Of a DNA stretch of 64,000 nt, positions 26,527 to 34,787 are shown in pieces; the stretch's first letter is position 1, and the number at the start of each line of letters is the position of its first letter. A program made the position numbers and the translations under genes. This DNA is from Propioniciclava tarda (GTDB lineage: Bacteria; Actinomycetota; Actinomycetes; Propionibacteriales; Propionibacteriaceae): assembly GCF_900182665.1 (NCBI RefSeq), contig NZ_FXTL01000011.1, forward strand, positions 1 to 64,000. Reading direction: 5' to 3'. The notes under the pieces are model-generated. The model saw only the letters and a list, made by a program, of their open reading frames with translations. It was not told where the DNA came from and did not search any database.

Positions 26527-27711
26527 ATGCAGGAGATCCACGGCACGGCGATGCACTACCCCTGGGGTACGACAGACGCCATTCCGGCGATCCTCGGCAT
26601 CCCCGCGGACGGTCGCCCGTACGCCGAGTACTGGCTGGGCGCCCACCCGTCCGCGCCAGCGACTGCCGACGGCGTCCGCCTCGATGAGCTGATCGCGTCC
26701 GACCCGTCCCTGCTCGGCGAGGCCGCGGGTGCGTTCGACTTCCGGATGCCGTTCCTGATCAAGCTTCTCTCCGCCCGCCACGCCCTCTCGCTCCAGGCCC
26801 ATCCTCCCACCGAGAAGGCGATCGAGGGCTACGCCCGCGAGGACGCCGTGGGCCTGGCCCTGGACGATCCGTTGCGCTGCTACAAGGACCAATCGGGCAA
26901 GCCCGAAATTCTCGTCGCGCTGTCGGAGTTCGCGCTGCTGATGGGCTTCCGCAACCCCCAGCGCACCTGGGACCTGTTCACCGAACTCGGCGTGGGTGAC
27001 GTGGTCGACCCCGTGATCGGCCCCCTCGTGTTCCGGCGGGGCTCGGCTGCCACCGAAGAGGTTTTCCTGGACGTTTTGAGCCTCGTCGACGATCGCGCCG
27101 AGATCCTCAACCGCGTGCTCGTCGCGGCCGTCGCGCACGCCGATGCCCCAGGAGAGCTGGGCGAGTTCGCCCGCCTCGTGATCGAACTGGACTCCCACTT
27201 CCCCGCCGACCCCGGCATCATGGCGGCCTGTCTGATGAACCAGGTCCACTTGGCGCCCGGTCAAGCCGTCGTCATCCCGCCGGGCACCATGCATGCCCAC
27301 CTGTTCGGCACGGGCGTCGAGGTGCAGGCCAGCTCGGACAACGTCCTGCGCGGCGGTCTGACCCAAAAGCACATCGCCGTCGACGAACTGGTGCGCCTGG
27401 TCGACTTCGACGAACTCACCCCCGTCATTCACGACGGCGTCGAGGACGCCCCGGGCGTACACCGCTACGACACCGGCTTCGCCGAGTTCGCGGTCTGGCG
27501 ACTGGAGTCTCAGCCCCAGCGGGTCGCTTCCGTGCCTGCAGACGGCAGGTTGCGCATCGCCCTCGTCACCCGTGGACGAGCCAAGCTGAGCGACGGCGTC
27601 CGAGATCTGGAGTTGGAGCACGGCCAGGCGGTGCTGATCCCGGCGAACAACCCGACCGTGTCCGTGACCGGAGACGCGCAGGTGTTCGTCGGCGCGCCCG
27701 GCGTCCGCTGA
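26527..27711 (+). CDS. manA: Mannose-6-phosphate isomerase, class I
   Basis: The 394-residue enzyme interconverts mannose 6-phosphate and fructose 6-phosphate. Type I motifs are present: MHYPWGTTDAIPAILG at the N-terminus, AEYWLGAHPSAPA, PFLIKLLSARHALSLQAHPP with zinc-binding Gln and His, SGKPEILVALSEFALLMGFR with Glu, and PPGTMHAHLFGTGVEVQASS with the last histidine. A C-terminal cupin follows (about 300-394). It supplies GDP-mannose precursors for glycans. ATG 26527 matches the family N-terminus; the ribosome site (GGAAGG) is rather far away. It is transcribed alone, divergent from DUF3263. Confidence 0.95.
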   Translation: MQEIHGTAMHYPWGTTDAIPAILGIPADGRPYAEYWLGAHPSAPATADGVRLDELIASDPSLLGEAAGAFDFRMPFLIKLLSARHALSLQAHPPTEKAIEGYAREDAVGLALDDPLRCYKDQSGKPEILVALSEFALLMGFRNPQRTWDLFTELGVGDVVDPVIGPLVFRRGSAATEEVFLDVLSLVDDRAEILNRVLVAAVAHADAPGELGEFARLVIELDSHFPADPGIMAACLMNQVHLAPGQAVVIPPGTMHAHLFGTGVEVQASSDNVLRGGLTQKHIAVDELVRLVDFDELTPVIHDGVEDAPGVHRYDTGFAEFAVWRLESQPQRVASVPADGRLRIALVTRGRAKLSDGVRDLELEHGQAVLIPANNPTVSVTGDAQVFVGAPGVR

Positions 27712-27780
27712 GGTCGCGGCTGGGCGTCGCAGACGGGTGGGGCGACGGGTAAGGTTGGCGGCCGACGGCCATCCGGCCAA

Positions 27781-27853
27781 GCCCCTGTAGCTCAGTTGGT
27801 AGAGCTTCCGCCTTGTAAGCGGAGGGTCGCGGGTTCGAATCCTGTCGGGGGCT
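27781..27853 (+). tRNA. tRNA-Thr (anticodon TGT)
   Basis: A 73-base cloverleaf: acceptor GCCCCTG pairs with CGGGGGC, the D arm is GCTCAGTTGGTAGAGC, the anticodon stem TCCGC/GCGGA closes the loop CTTGTAA (anticodon TGT, reads ACA/ACG), and the T arm is GCGGGTTCGAATCCTGT. CCA is not encoded. A TAAGGT at 27750-27755 may be its -10 element. A small hairpin (AGAGCC/GGCTCT) just downstream may end the transcript. Confidence 0.97.
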
Positions 27854-27884
27854 CGTGGACTCTCCCAAGAGCCAGTGGGCTCTC

Positions 27885-28466
27885 ATGATCGAACGCGACC
27901 CGGGGCATTCGGCCCGGTACGTGCAGCGCTTCAAGACGATGGCCGACCAAGGCGCCGACCTCGTCGGCGAGGCGCGCCTGATCGACGCGATGGTGCCGCG
28001 CGGCTCGGCGATCCTGGACGCCGGCTGCGGTCCCGGACGCCACTGCGGCTACCTGCACCGCGCCGGTCATCGTGTGGTGGGCGTGGACCTGGATCCCGTG
28101 CTGATCGCAGCCGCCGAGGCGGACGACCCGGGCCCGACCTATGTCGTCGGGGATCTCGCGCGGTTTACTCTGCCTGACGCCGCCCCCACGGCGTACGACG
28201 CGATCCTGTGCGCCGGCAACGTCTTGGGCTTCGTCCATCCGGACACGCGGCGTCCGATTCTGGCCAACTTGGCCGCGCTGCTGGCGCCGACCGGACGCCT
28301 CGTCGCCGGCTTCGGCGCCGGACGCGGCTACGCCTTCGACGACTTCTTCGCGGACGCCGCGGCCTCCGGCTTGGCGCTCGACGAGGCCTTCTCGACCTGG
28401 GACCTGCGTCCGTTCACGCCCGCGTCCGACTTCGTCGTGGGCATCTTCAGCCGGGCGTCCGACTGA
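27885..28466 (+). CDS. Class I SAM-dependent methyltransferase
   Basis: The 193-residue product has the Rossmann methyltransferase motifs: ILDAGCGPGRHCGYLHRAG (motif I), VVGVDLDPVLIAAAE (motif II), YDAILCAGNVLGFV (motif III/IV) and LLAPTGRLVAGFGAGRGY. The opening MIERDPGHSARYVQRFKTMA is typical of small unclassified actinobacterial methyltransferases. The substrate is unknown. ATG 27885 is preferred over GTG 27855, since the latter is two bases past the tRNA and inside a hairpin. It may be cotranscribed with the tRNA. Confidence 0.85.
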   Translation: MIERDPGHSARYVQRFKTMADQGADLVGEARLIDAMVPRGSAILDAGCGPGRHCGYLHRAGHRVVGVDLDPVLIAAAEADDPGPTYVVGDLARFTLPDAAPTAYDAILCAGNVLGFVHPDTRRPILANLAALLAPTGRLVAGFGAGRGYAFDDFFADAAASGLALDEAFSTWDLRPFTPASDFVVGIFSRASD

Positions 28467-28545
28467 CACCTACGCGGTCGTTCCGCGAACAGCCGGTTCC
28501 CCACGTGGCAGGTGATGTGTGGCCAGCAAGGGGCAGCCGTCGGCC

Positions 28546-29208
28546 TCAGACCAGGCCAGCGTCGTGAACCTTCATCGCCACCTGGACGCGATTGTCGACG
28601 CCCAGCTTGTAGAAGATGCGCGTCACGTACGACTTGACGGTGGCGATCGACATGAACAACTGCTTGCCGATCTCCGCGTTGGCCAGGCCCTGACCGATCA
28701 GCACGGCGACCTCGCGCTCGCGCTCGGTCAGTCCGGCCAGGTCGGCCAGCGCGCGCTCGACGCGCCCGTCGCCCGCGCTGCGGGTGGCAACCGCCACCAC
28801 CTGCGAGATCACGCTGGGCGACAGGGTCGTCTCGCCGGCGTCCACGGCCCGGATGGCGTCGACCATCTTGGCCGGCGGGGTGTCCTTCAGTAGGAACCCG
28901 GATGCCCCGGCCTGCAGTGCCTTCAACACCATGTCGTCGCTGTCGAACGTGGTCAGCACGATGATCTTGGGGGCGTCCGGCTTGGCCAGAATGTCGGCGG
29001 TGGCGGTCAGTCCGTCCTTGTTCGGCATGCGGATGTCCATCAGGACGACGTCGGGCTTGAGCTCTGCGACGACCGCCACGCCCTGGACGCCGTCAGCCGC
29101 CTCCCCCACCACCGCAAGGTCAGGGCTGCCGCCGAGGATGAGGCCGAGTCCCGTCCGGACCAGCGCGTCGTCATCGACGATCACGATGCGAATCTGTGAG
29201 GAGTCCAT
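28546..29208 (-). CDS. NarL/LuxR-type response regulator
   Basis: The 220-residue regulator has a receiver domain (about 5-120) with VIVDDDALVRTGL, the phosphorylated Asp in VVLMDIRMPNKDGL, VLTTFDSDD and LLKDTPPAKM. A C-terminal LuxR helix-turn-helix follows (LTEREREVAVLIGQGLANAE, then SIATVKSYVTRIFYKLGV). It is the partner of the histidine kinase gene just upstream, 12 bases away, with AGGAAGG as ribosome site. The most likely target is the divergent ABC transporter operon at 30865, as is common for such systems; this is inference. Confidence 0.93.
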   Translation of the reverse strand: MDSSQIRIVIVDDDALVRTGLGLILGGSPDLAVVGEAADGVQGVAVVAELKPDVVLMDIRMPNKDGLTATADILAKPDAPKIIVLTTFDSDDMVLKALQAGASGFLLKDTPPAKMVDAIRAVDAGETTLSPSVISQVVAVATRSAGDGRVERALADLAGLTEREREVAVLIGQGLANAEIGKQLFMSIATVKSYVTRIFYKLGVDNRVQVAMKVHDAGLV

Positions 29209-29220
29209 GGTGAGACCTTC

Positions 29221-30564
29221 CTAACCGGTGGCGGCGGGCCAGGGCACCCAGCCGTCCACGACGAATCGACCTTGATAGACCCCCGCGTTCACCTGGCCGC
29301 CCAGCATGCCCGCCCGTTCACGGATGCCGATCAGCCCGAGGCCAGCTCCGGGAAGGCCGGCGCCACTCGGCGCCAACGGGTTGCTGACGCGGATCGTGAG
29401 CCCGACGCCAGGCTCGCCGGCCAAGACGACGTCCGTGACCGCGTAGGGCGCATGCTTGCGCGCGTTGGTGAGGCACTCCTGGATCATCCTGAAGACGTGC
29501 CGCGCCGTCACGGCGGGCACGGTCGCCAGGTCGATCGACGCGTCCAGGTTGACGCGTTGGCCGAGCGACCGGGCCTGGCCGATGAGTCCGGGGAGGTCGA
29601 CCAGGCTGGGCTGGGGTGCGGCGGGCGAGCCGGCGGCGTCCAGTTGCCCGTCGCGCAGCGTCGACAAGACGCTGCGCAGCTCGGTCAGGGACGCGTGCGC
29701 GTTCTCCTGGATGATGCCGGCGATCTCGCGCGTCTTCTCGGGCGGCAGGTCCGTCCGGTAGGCCAGCGCGCCGGCGTGCATCGACACCAGCGAGATGCGG
29801 TGGGCGAGCACGTCGTGCATCTCGCGGGCGATCCGGTTGCGCTCACCCAGGACGGCCAGTTCCCGATCCCGATCGGCATTCGCGGCACGATCCTGGACGC
29901 CGGCGGCCCGGTCCTGGCGGACGCCGTAGTACATGCCGAGCAAGGCGACGATGGCCATCATCAGCATGGTCGACAGGAAGGGCATCGCGTAACCGAACGG
30001 ACCCAGGGTCGCGAACGACTCGAAGTTTCGACGCTGCCACGGCAGAAAGAGGGACGCCAGGATGCTCAGCGCGATCGTGTAGGCGATCCCCCAGCCGATC
30101 TTCTTGACGTCGCGTCGCGAACAGAGCGAGATGAACGACCAGACCATGACGACCCACAGCGAGTTCGACACCACAGAAGCAGTCGTCAGCACCATGAACA
30201 GCCCGAACGGCCAACGGCGTCGGTACCGGATCGCCCACAAAGCCGCGGCACCGATGAGACCGTCCACGACCAGGAGCCCCGTGGGCATCTCCGACAGCAC
30301 GGGATCGACCGTCACCACCCCGGCACCGTCCGGGGTGGTGGCCACGGTCGTGGACGCCGCCGAGGGGAGCGCCGAGGCGCCGCCCGAGGGGGACGCCCCA
30401 CCAACACTGGCCTCAAACGCCTTGACCCCGATCATGGTGCCGAGGTAGCCCAGGTAGCCGAACCCGGCCAGGGCGTAGCGCCAGGTGGTGGACAAGCCGT
30501 CGAGCGGGGGCGCGGGCAGACACGCGGGCTCGAACATGTCGCGCAAGGTGGCCCTGGCGCTCAT
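29221..30564 (-). CDS. Sensor histidine kinase (HisKA_3 type)
   Basis: The 447-residue protein has an N-terminal membrane region with about six segments (e.g. FGYLGYLGTMIGVKAFEA, GLFMVLTTASVVSNSLWVVM, IAYTIALSILASLFLPW, PFLSTMLMMAIVALLGMYYG) and a Ser/Ala/Gly-rich loop of about 35 residues after helix I. The cytoplasmic part has ELAVLGERNRIAREMHDVLA with the phospho-accepting His, and an HATPase domain with MIQECLTNARKHA and GAGLGLIGIRERAGMLGG. It pairs with the downstream response regulator. ATG 30564 is chosen; GAGG lies about ten bases upstream. ATG 30537 is an alternative. Confidence 0.92.
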   Translation of the reverse strand: MSARATLRDMFEPACLPAPPLDGLSTTWRYALAGFGYLGYLGTMIGVKAFEASVGGASPSGGASALPSAASTTVATTPDGAGVVTVDPVLSEMPTGLLVVDGLIGAAALWAIRYRRRWPFGLFMVLTTASVVSNSLWVVMVWSFISLCSRRDVKKIGWGIAYTIALSILASLFLPWQRRNFESFATLGPFGYAMPFLSTMLMMAIVALLGMYYGVRQDRAAGVQDRAANADRDRELAVLGERNRIAREMHDVLAHRISLVSMHAGALAYRTDLPPEKTREIAGIIQENAHASLTELRSVLSTLRDGQLDAAGSPAAPQPSLVDLPGLIGQARSLGQRVNLDASIDLATVPAVTARHVFRMIQECLTNARKHAPYAVTDVVLAGEPGVGLTIRVSNPLAPSGAGLPGAGLGLIGIRERAGMLGGQVNAGVYQGRFVVDGWVPWPAATG

Positions 30565-30864
30565 GCCCGCGCCTCGATGTGCCTGGGCCCCGCTGCGGGC
30601 GCGGGGCAGCTCACGAAGAGGGCCGCCGCCGCTCCCGTGACCACATCTCGACGCACGGGTCCACTTCTCCGCGGCGCGGAGCGGCCTTGTCGCAGGGACG
30701 CCGGGGCACTCATGCACCCAACCCTAGGGAACGGACGCGTCGGCGTCCGATGACCCAAGTCGGCCTGGACGCGACTTTGGTCTACCTGGGGCTGGCCGCA
30801 CGTCACGGACGCCGGAGACCGGGGTCCGCTGTGGGCGTCCGGGTGGCGCGACCAGGGTGAAGCC
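30565..30864. other. 300-base divergent promoter region, no gene seen
   Basis: This gap separates the kinase and ABC transporter starts and must contain both promoters. No operator-like palindrome longer than six bases was noticed, and no frame looks coding. Confidence 0.5.
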
Positions 30865-31587
30865 ATGATCACAGTGACCCACCTCACCAAGCGGTACGGC
30901 GACACCAACGCCGTCAACGACGTCTCCTTCACCGTCAAGCCGGGCACCGTCGCCGGCTTCCTCGGCCCGAACGGAGCCGGCAAGTCCACGACGCTGCGGG
31001 CCATCCTCGGCCTCACGCCGCCCACGTCCGGCGGCGCGACCGTTCTCGGCGTCCCCTATGCACAGCTGCCCAACCCGGCCTCGCGCGTCGGTTCCTTGCT
31101 GGACGCCGACGCCCTGCACCCCGGACGCAGCGGCCGCGAGAACCTCGCGCTCGCCGCCCTCGCCCAGGGCGTCGGACGCACCCGCATCGCTGAGGTGCTC
31201 GACCTCGTCGGCCTCACCGACAAGGAGGCGCGCAAGCGCGTCGGCACCTACTCCCTCGGCATGAAGCAGCGCCTCGGGATCGCCATGGCCCTCCTCGGCG
31301 ACCCGTCCGTGCTCATCCTGGACGAGCCCGCCAACGGCCTCGACCCTGCCGGCATCGTCTGGATGCGCGACCTGCTCCGCAACGCCGCCTCCCGCGGCTG
31401 CACCGTGCTGCTGAGCTCGCACCTGCTGCACGAGGTCGAGCAGGTCGCCGACCAGCTGATCATCATCGGCGCCGGCCGCATCCTCGCGGACGGCTCCCCC
31501 GCCGACGTGCTCGGCTCCACCGGACGCCTCGAAGACACCTACCTCCGTCTCACCGCCACCACCTCCCGTGAAGGACTCGCATCATGA
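30865..31587 (+). CDS. ABC transporter ATP-binding protein (ABC-2 exporter type)
   Basis: The 240-residue ATPase has Walker A GPNGAGKST, a Q-loop after TTLRAILGL, signature YSLGMKQRLGIAMALLG, Walker B VLILDEPANGLDP and the H-loop SSHLLHEVEQ. SLGMKQR is the form found in bacitracin/lantibiotic-immunity type exporters. Its last codons overlap the permease start (ATGA), forming a two-gene operon. The operon is divergent from the two-component system, a layout typical of drug- or peptide-responsive export. The substrate is unknown. Confidence 0.93.
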   Translation: MITVTHLTKRYGDTNAVNDVSFTVKPGTVAGFLGPNGAGKSTTLRAILGLTPPTSGGATVLGVPYAQLPNPASRVGSLLDADALHPGRSGRENLALAALAQGVGRTRIAEVLDLVGLTDKEARKRVGTYSLGMKQRLGIAMALLGDPSVLILDEPANGLDPAGIVWMRDLLRNAASRGCTVLLSSHLLHEVEQVADQLIIIGAGRILADGSPADVLGSTGRLEDTYLRLTATTSREGLAS

Positions 31588-32423
31588 CCACCACCGCCGA
31601 TCACAGCCTGCACGCCCCCTCCGACACTTTCGGAAGCTCCCCCCGCACCGCGGCCCACGCCTCCTCCGCAGCGCCCACCGTCGCCCTCGGGCGCCTCGTG
31701 GCCGTCGAGGCCCGCAAGCTCGTCGACACCCGCGCCGGACGGTGGCTCCTCATCGCCACGTTCGCCCTGGCCACTCTGACCACTGCGCTGCTGGCCTACG
31801 GCTCCGCCGAGTTCGCGCCCGGCAAGCCTCTCCTGGCATCCGAGCTGGCCAACACCGCGATTGGGTCGCTCACCGTGCTGCTGCCGGTCCTGGCGATCAT
31901 GCTGGCCGCCAGCGAATGGACCCAGCAGGGCGCCCTCGTCACCTTCACCCTGGAGCCCCGCCGGCTCCGCGTGCTGGCCGCCAAAGTGTGCGCCCTCGTC
32001 GCCGCGGCGCTGGTTTCGTGCGTGGTCGCCGCGGGGCTGTCGCTCGCCGTCGCGGGCGTCGCGTCCGGCATCGGCCACCAGCGGGTCGACTGGCGCCTGG
32101 ACGCCGCGGTGCTGGTCTGGTCCGCCGCCGCCACGCTGCTGGCCACCCTGCAGGGCTTCGCGTTCGGCGCCTTGCTGATGAACACCCCCGCCGCGATCGT
32201 CGTCTACTTCGTCACGCCCATGCTGCTGCAGGCCGTGTCCGCGATCGGGTCCAAGGTCGCCGACGCCCTGAGCTGGCTGAACACCTCGTCGGCGATGGCC
32301 CCCATCGCCCAGGGCGCCTGGAACGACGTCCATTGGGGCAAGGTCGCCGTCTCGATCGGCGTCTGGGTCGTGCTGCCGCTGATCGCCGGAAGCGTCCGGC
32401 TGGTGCGGCGCGAAGTGAAGTAG
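31584..32423 (+). CDS. ABC-2 type permease
   Basis: The 279-residue protein has a hydrophilic N-terminus of about 50 residues and six membrane segments, including GRWLLIATFALATLTTALLA, GSLTVLLPVLAIMLAASEWT, CALVAAALVSCVVAAGLSLA and GVWVVLPLIAGSVRL. TQQGALVTFTLEPRRLRVLAAK is the conserved cytoplasmic loop of ABC-2 permeases. It pairs with the ATPase encoded immediately upstream (four-base overlap). A strong hairpin at 32458-32489 ends the transcript. Confidence 0.9.
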   Translation: MTTTADHSLHAPSDTFGSSPRTAAHASSAAPTVALGRLVAVEARKLVDTRAGRWLLIATFALATLTTALLAYGSAEFAPGKPLLASELANTAIGSLTVLLPVLAIMLAASEWTQQGALVTFTLEPRRLRVLAAKVCALVAAALVSCVVAAGLSLAVAGVASGIGHQRVDWRLDAAVLVWSAAATLLATLQGFAFGALLMNTPAAIVVYFVTPMLLQAVSAIGSKVADALSWLNTSSAMAPIAQGAWNDVHWGKVAVSIGVWVVLPLIAGSVRLVRREVK

Positions 32424-32457
32424 TTCCGAGAGGTCTAGCCCGCCCCACCCCTGCCGC

Positions 32458-32489
32458 AGGTCCCGATCGTCATCCGACGATCGGGACCT
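32458..32489. terminator. Hairpin between ABC permease and aldo/keto reductase genes
   Basis: AGGTCCCGATCGTC pairs perfectly (14 bp) with GACGATCGGGACCT around the loop ATCC. It lies 34 bases past the permease stop and 5 bases past the stop of the convergent gene, so it serves both. There is no U-tract. Confidence 0.8.
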
Positions 32490-32494
32490 CGGCG

Positions 32495-33316
32495 TCAGTG
32501 CCCGAAGACGTCGCTGTCCACGGCCTCGATCCCGGACGCCGTCAGGGCGGACAAGGCCGCGACGTCGGCGTCCGACAGTTCGATGTCGGCCGCCGCGAGG
32601 TTCGCGGCGAGGCGTCCGGGGTCGGACGACTTGGGGCAGGTCGCCATGCCCAACGCGACGTCCCAGGCGAGGATGACCTGGCCGGGCGTGACCCGGTAGA
32701 ACGCCGCGAGGTCACAGACGAGCGGCTCGTCCAGCAGCCCGTTGCCACGACCCAACGGGCTCCAGGCCTCGGTGACGATGCCGTGGGCCGCGTGATAGGC
32801 GCGCTCGGACGCCCGATCGAGGTAAGGGTGGCACTCGATCTGGTTCAGCTCAGGGGTGACGCCGGTCTCGGCGATCAGCCGGTCGAGGTGGGCGGGCTTG
32901 AAGTTCGACGTGCCGATGGCGCGCGCCAGACCCTGCTCGCGCAGCTCGATGAGGCTCTTCCAGGCCTCCACGTAGAGGTCCTGGTCCGGGTTCGGCCAGT
33001 GGATCAGCGCGAGGTCGACATAGTCCAGGCCGAGGCGTTCGAGGTTGGCCTTCAGCCCGGACGCCGCGTCACCGTGCCAGCGACGGTTGAACTTGGTCGT
33101 GACGAAGATCTGATCGCGCGCGATGCCCGAGTCCGCGATCCCCCGCCCGACGCCCGTCTCGTTGGCGTAGTTCTCGGCCGTGTCGACGTGGCGGTAGCCG
33201 AGCTCGATGGCCTGCCGTACGACGCGGCGCGCCTCGGCGTCGTCCATCGGCCAGGTGCCGAGCGCGATCGTGGGGAGGTGCGTGCCGCCCGACAGGGCGA
33301 TGGTGTGCGTGGTCAT
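32495..33316 (-). CDS. Aldo/keto reductase
   Basis: The 273-residue product shows the family tetrad and landmarks: LPTIALGTWPM, GYRHVDTAENYANE (Asp and Tyr), FVTTKFNRRWHG (Lys) and LALIHWPNPD (His), then AIGTSNFKPAHLDRL and NQIECHPYL. It reduces aldehydes or ketones with NADPH in the cytoplasm; it resembles 2,5-diketo-D-gluconate reductase-type members, but the substrate is not predictable. ATG 33316 is chosen; ATG 33325 would add three residues. No strong ribosome site is visible. Confidence 0.9.
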   Translation of the reverse strand: MTTHTIALSGGTHLPTIALGTWPMDDAEARRVVRQAIELGYRHVDTAENYANETGVGRGIADSGIARDQIFVTTKFNRRWHGDAASGLKANLERLGLDYVDLALIHWPNPDQDLYVEAWKSLIELREQGLARAIGTSNFKPAHLDRLIAETGVTPELNQIECHPYLDRASERAYHAAHGIVTEAWSPLGRGNGLLDEPLVCDLAAFYRVTPGQVILAWDVALGMATCPKSSDPGRLAANLAAADIELSDADVAALSALTASGIEAVDSDVFGH

Positions 33317-33380
33317 GGGCGCCATCTTCGGGGGCGGTGGCCGCAGGGCGCCAACGGTTGCTCCCGCTTGCCGGGACGCC

Positions 33381-33764
33381 TCAGTCGACCAGCCGCTGCC
33401 CGAACTCCCAGACATGCCCGGCCGGGTCGGCGATCGTGAAATTCCGCATGCCCCACGGACGGTCCCGCACGAGCGTCAGCAGGACGCCTCCGCGGCCGAC
33501 GAGCTCGGCCGCCACGGCGTCCACGTCGTCGACCCAGACGTTGAAGGAGAAGCCGGACGCCGACTGCGGGCCCGCGATCTCGCCCGGGTCGGTCTGGCCG
33601 GGACGCGCCTTGGTGAGGTTGAGGAAGAGGGATCCGGCCTTGAGGACGAGCACGTCACCCGGCTCCTCATGGACGACCTCGAGTCCGAGCACCTCCAAGT
33701 AGAACCGGCGTGCGGCGTCCAGGTCGACGGTGTACAGGGACACGGCGTTGACATTGAGTTCCAT
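33381..33764 (-). CDS. VOC family protein (glyoxalase/bleomycin-resistance fold)
   Basis: The 127-residue protein has two beta-alpha-beta-beta-beta modules: VNAVSLYTVDLDAARRFYLE with EVLGLEVVHEEPG, and FNVWVDDVDAVAAELVGRGG with FTIADPAGHVWEFGQRL. DPAGHVWEF is the classic second-module signature. Glutamate and histidine positions could bind a divalent metal. Function within the superfamily (glyoxalase, antibiotic binding or dioxygenase) is not determinable. It lies 64 bases upstream of the aldo/keto reductase in the same direction, so cotranscription is possible. Confidence 0.85.
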   Translation of the reverse strand: MELNVNAVSLYTVDLDAARRFYLEVLGLEVVHEEPGDVLVLKAGSLFLNLTKARPGQTDPGEIAGPQSASGFSFNVWVDDVDAVAAELVGRGGVLLTLVRDRPWGMRNFTIADPAGHVWEFGQRLVD

Positions 33765-33803
33765 CAACCCAACCTGTCAACAGGCCACTGACAATCGCGA
33801 GCC

Positions 33804-34547
33804 CTAGGCGGCCGGTGCGCGGCGCGATCGCCAGATGGCAAGGGCGATCATGCCGACGATGAGCGCGATGGAGACGTACCAGAGGTACTTGCCGTAGACG
33901 TCCATCAGCTCGACCGCGGGCTCGCCGATCAGGTAGCCGGCGTACATGTACCCCGCCGTCGTGACCAGCGAGCAGAAGAAGCTGACGGCCAGGAACTTGC
34001 GCAGCGAGGTGCCCGCGGCGCCCAGGGCGGCGTAGATCACGGCCCCCGGCAGCGGGATCGGCACAAAGGTGAACGCCAGCGCTACCACGTCGAAGCGGTG
34101 GGCGATGGACCAGGCTTTGTCGTACCAGGCGCGGGTGCGGGGACCGCGGTCCTTCGCGAGGACGTCGAGGATCTCGCGGCCCCACAGCTTGCCGGCCCAC
34201 CAATAGATCCAGCCGAACTTGATCGTCATCAACGACCCGGCGAGGAGGACCAGCGGCCAGCCGCCATCGCCGACGGCGGCGAGCGCGCCCGTCATGATGA
34301 GTCCGGTGCGGTACCCGAGCGAGCCGAGCAGATGCGGCGCCAGCCCCAGCATCACCGGACGCAGCGGCAGCATCACCAGCCCGTAGACGACAACGATGCC
34401 CATCGCAGCGAGGCAGATCAGGTCGGCGCGCGACGGCTTGTGCCGCCACGGCATGGCCGGGTCGTCCCACCACTCCTTCTCGGACGCCAGCGCGTCCGCC
34501 GACGCCTCGGCCGGCGTTGACTCGGGTCGGACGTCGTCTGCTGCCAC
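33804..34547 (-). CDS. DedA/SNARE-associated family membrane protein
   Basis: The product of about 247 residues has an acidic cytoplasmic N-terminus and four to five membrane segments. FVPIPLPGAVIYAALGAAG is the reentrant-helix motif of DedA-family (VTT domain) lipid scramblases, and FLAVSFFCSLVTTAGYMYAG follows. The segment YWWAGKLWGREILD is also typical. DedA proteins affect membrane lipid transport and envelope integrity. The start is uncertain; GTG 34547 gives a sensible length but has no clear ribosome site, and MPWRHK further in is an alternative. A large inverted repeat lies 60 bases upstream. Confidence 0.82.
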   Translation of the reverse strand: MAADDVRPESTPAEASADALASEKEWWDDPAMPWRHKPSRADLICLAAMGIVVVYGLVMLPLRPVMLGLAPHLLGSLGYRTGLIMTGALAAVGDGGWPLVLLAGSLMTIKFGWIYWWAGKLWGREILDVLAKDRGPRTRAWYDKAWSIAHRFDVVALAFTFVPIPLPGAVIYAALGAAGTSLRKFLAVSFFCSLVTTAGYMYAGYLIGEPAVELMDVYGKYLWYVSIALIVGMIALAIWRSRRAPAA

Positions 34548-34606
34548 GTCGCAGGAGCCTACCCGGCGTGGCCTGGGCCTCACTGTCCACGTCGACGACG
34601 CCGATG

Positions 34607-34647
34607 GTGGTGGATTTACCCCCCGACGTCGGGAGCAAATCCACCAC
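34607..34647. repeat. Nested intergenic inverted repeat
   Basis: GTGGTGGATTT at 34607-34617 is perfectly complementary to AAATCCACCAC at 34637-34647, and the spacer holds a second perfect palindrome, CCCGACGTCGGG at 34622-34633. It lies between the divergent DedA and ABC ATPase genes, so it cannot be a conventional terminator of either. It may be an operator or a mobile hairpin. Confidence 0.6.
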
Positions 34648-34787
34648 GATCTCCGCAGAGCTCGTTGCTGCGGCATGCTTCCGCCAGTCCCGCCCGGCAT
34701 GGCATGATGCGAGATGGACGCCGACGGCGTCCGCATCTTCCACTACGGATCGTCGGGCACGTACCTGCCCGTGGAAAGGAATGTGGC

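Noticed and set aside
27855..27884. GTG directly after the tRNA as methyltransferase start
   Set aside because: It is two bases from the tRNA end and inside a small hairpin; ATG 27885 gives the conserved N-terminus.
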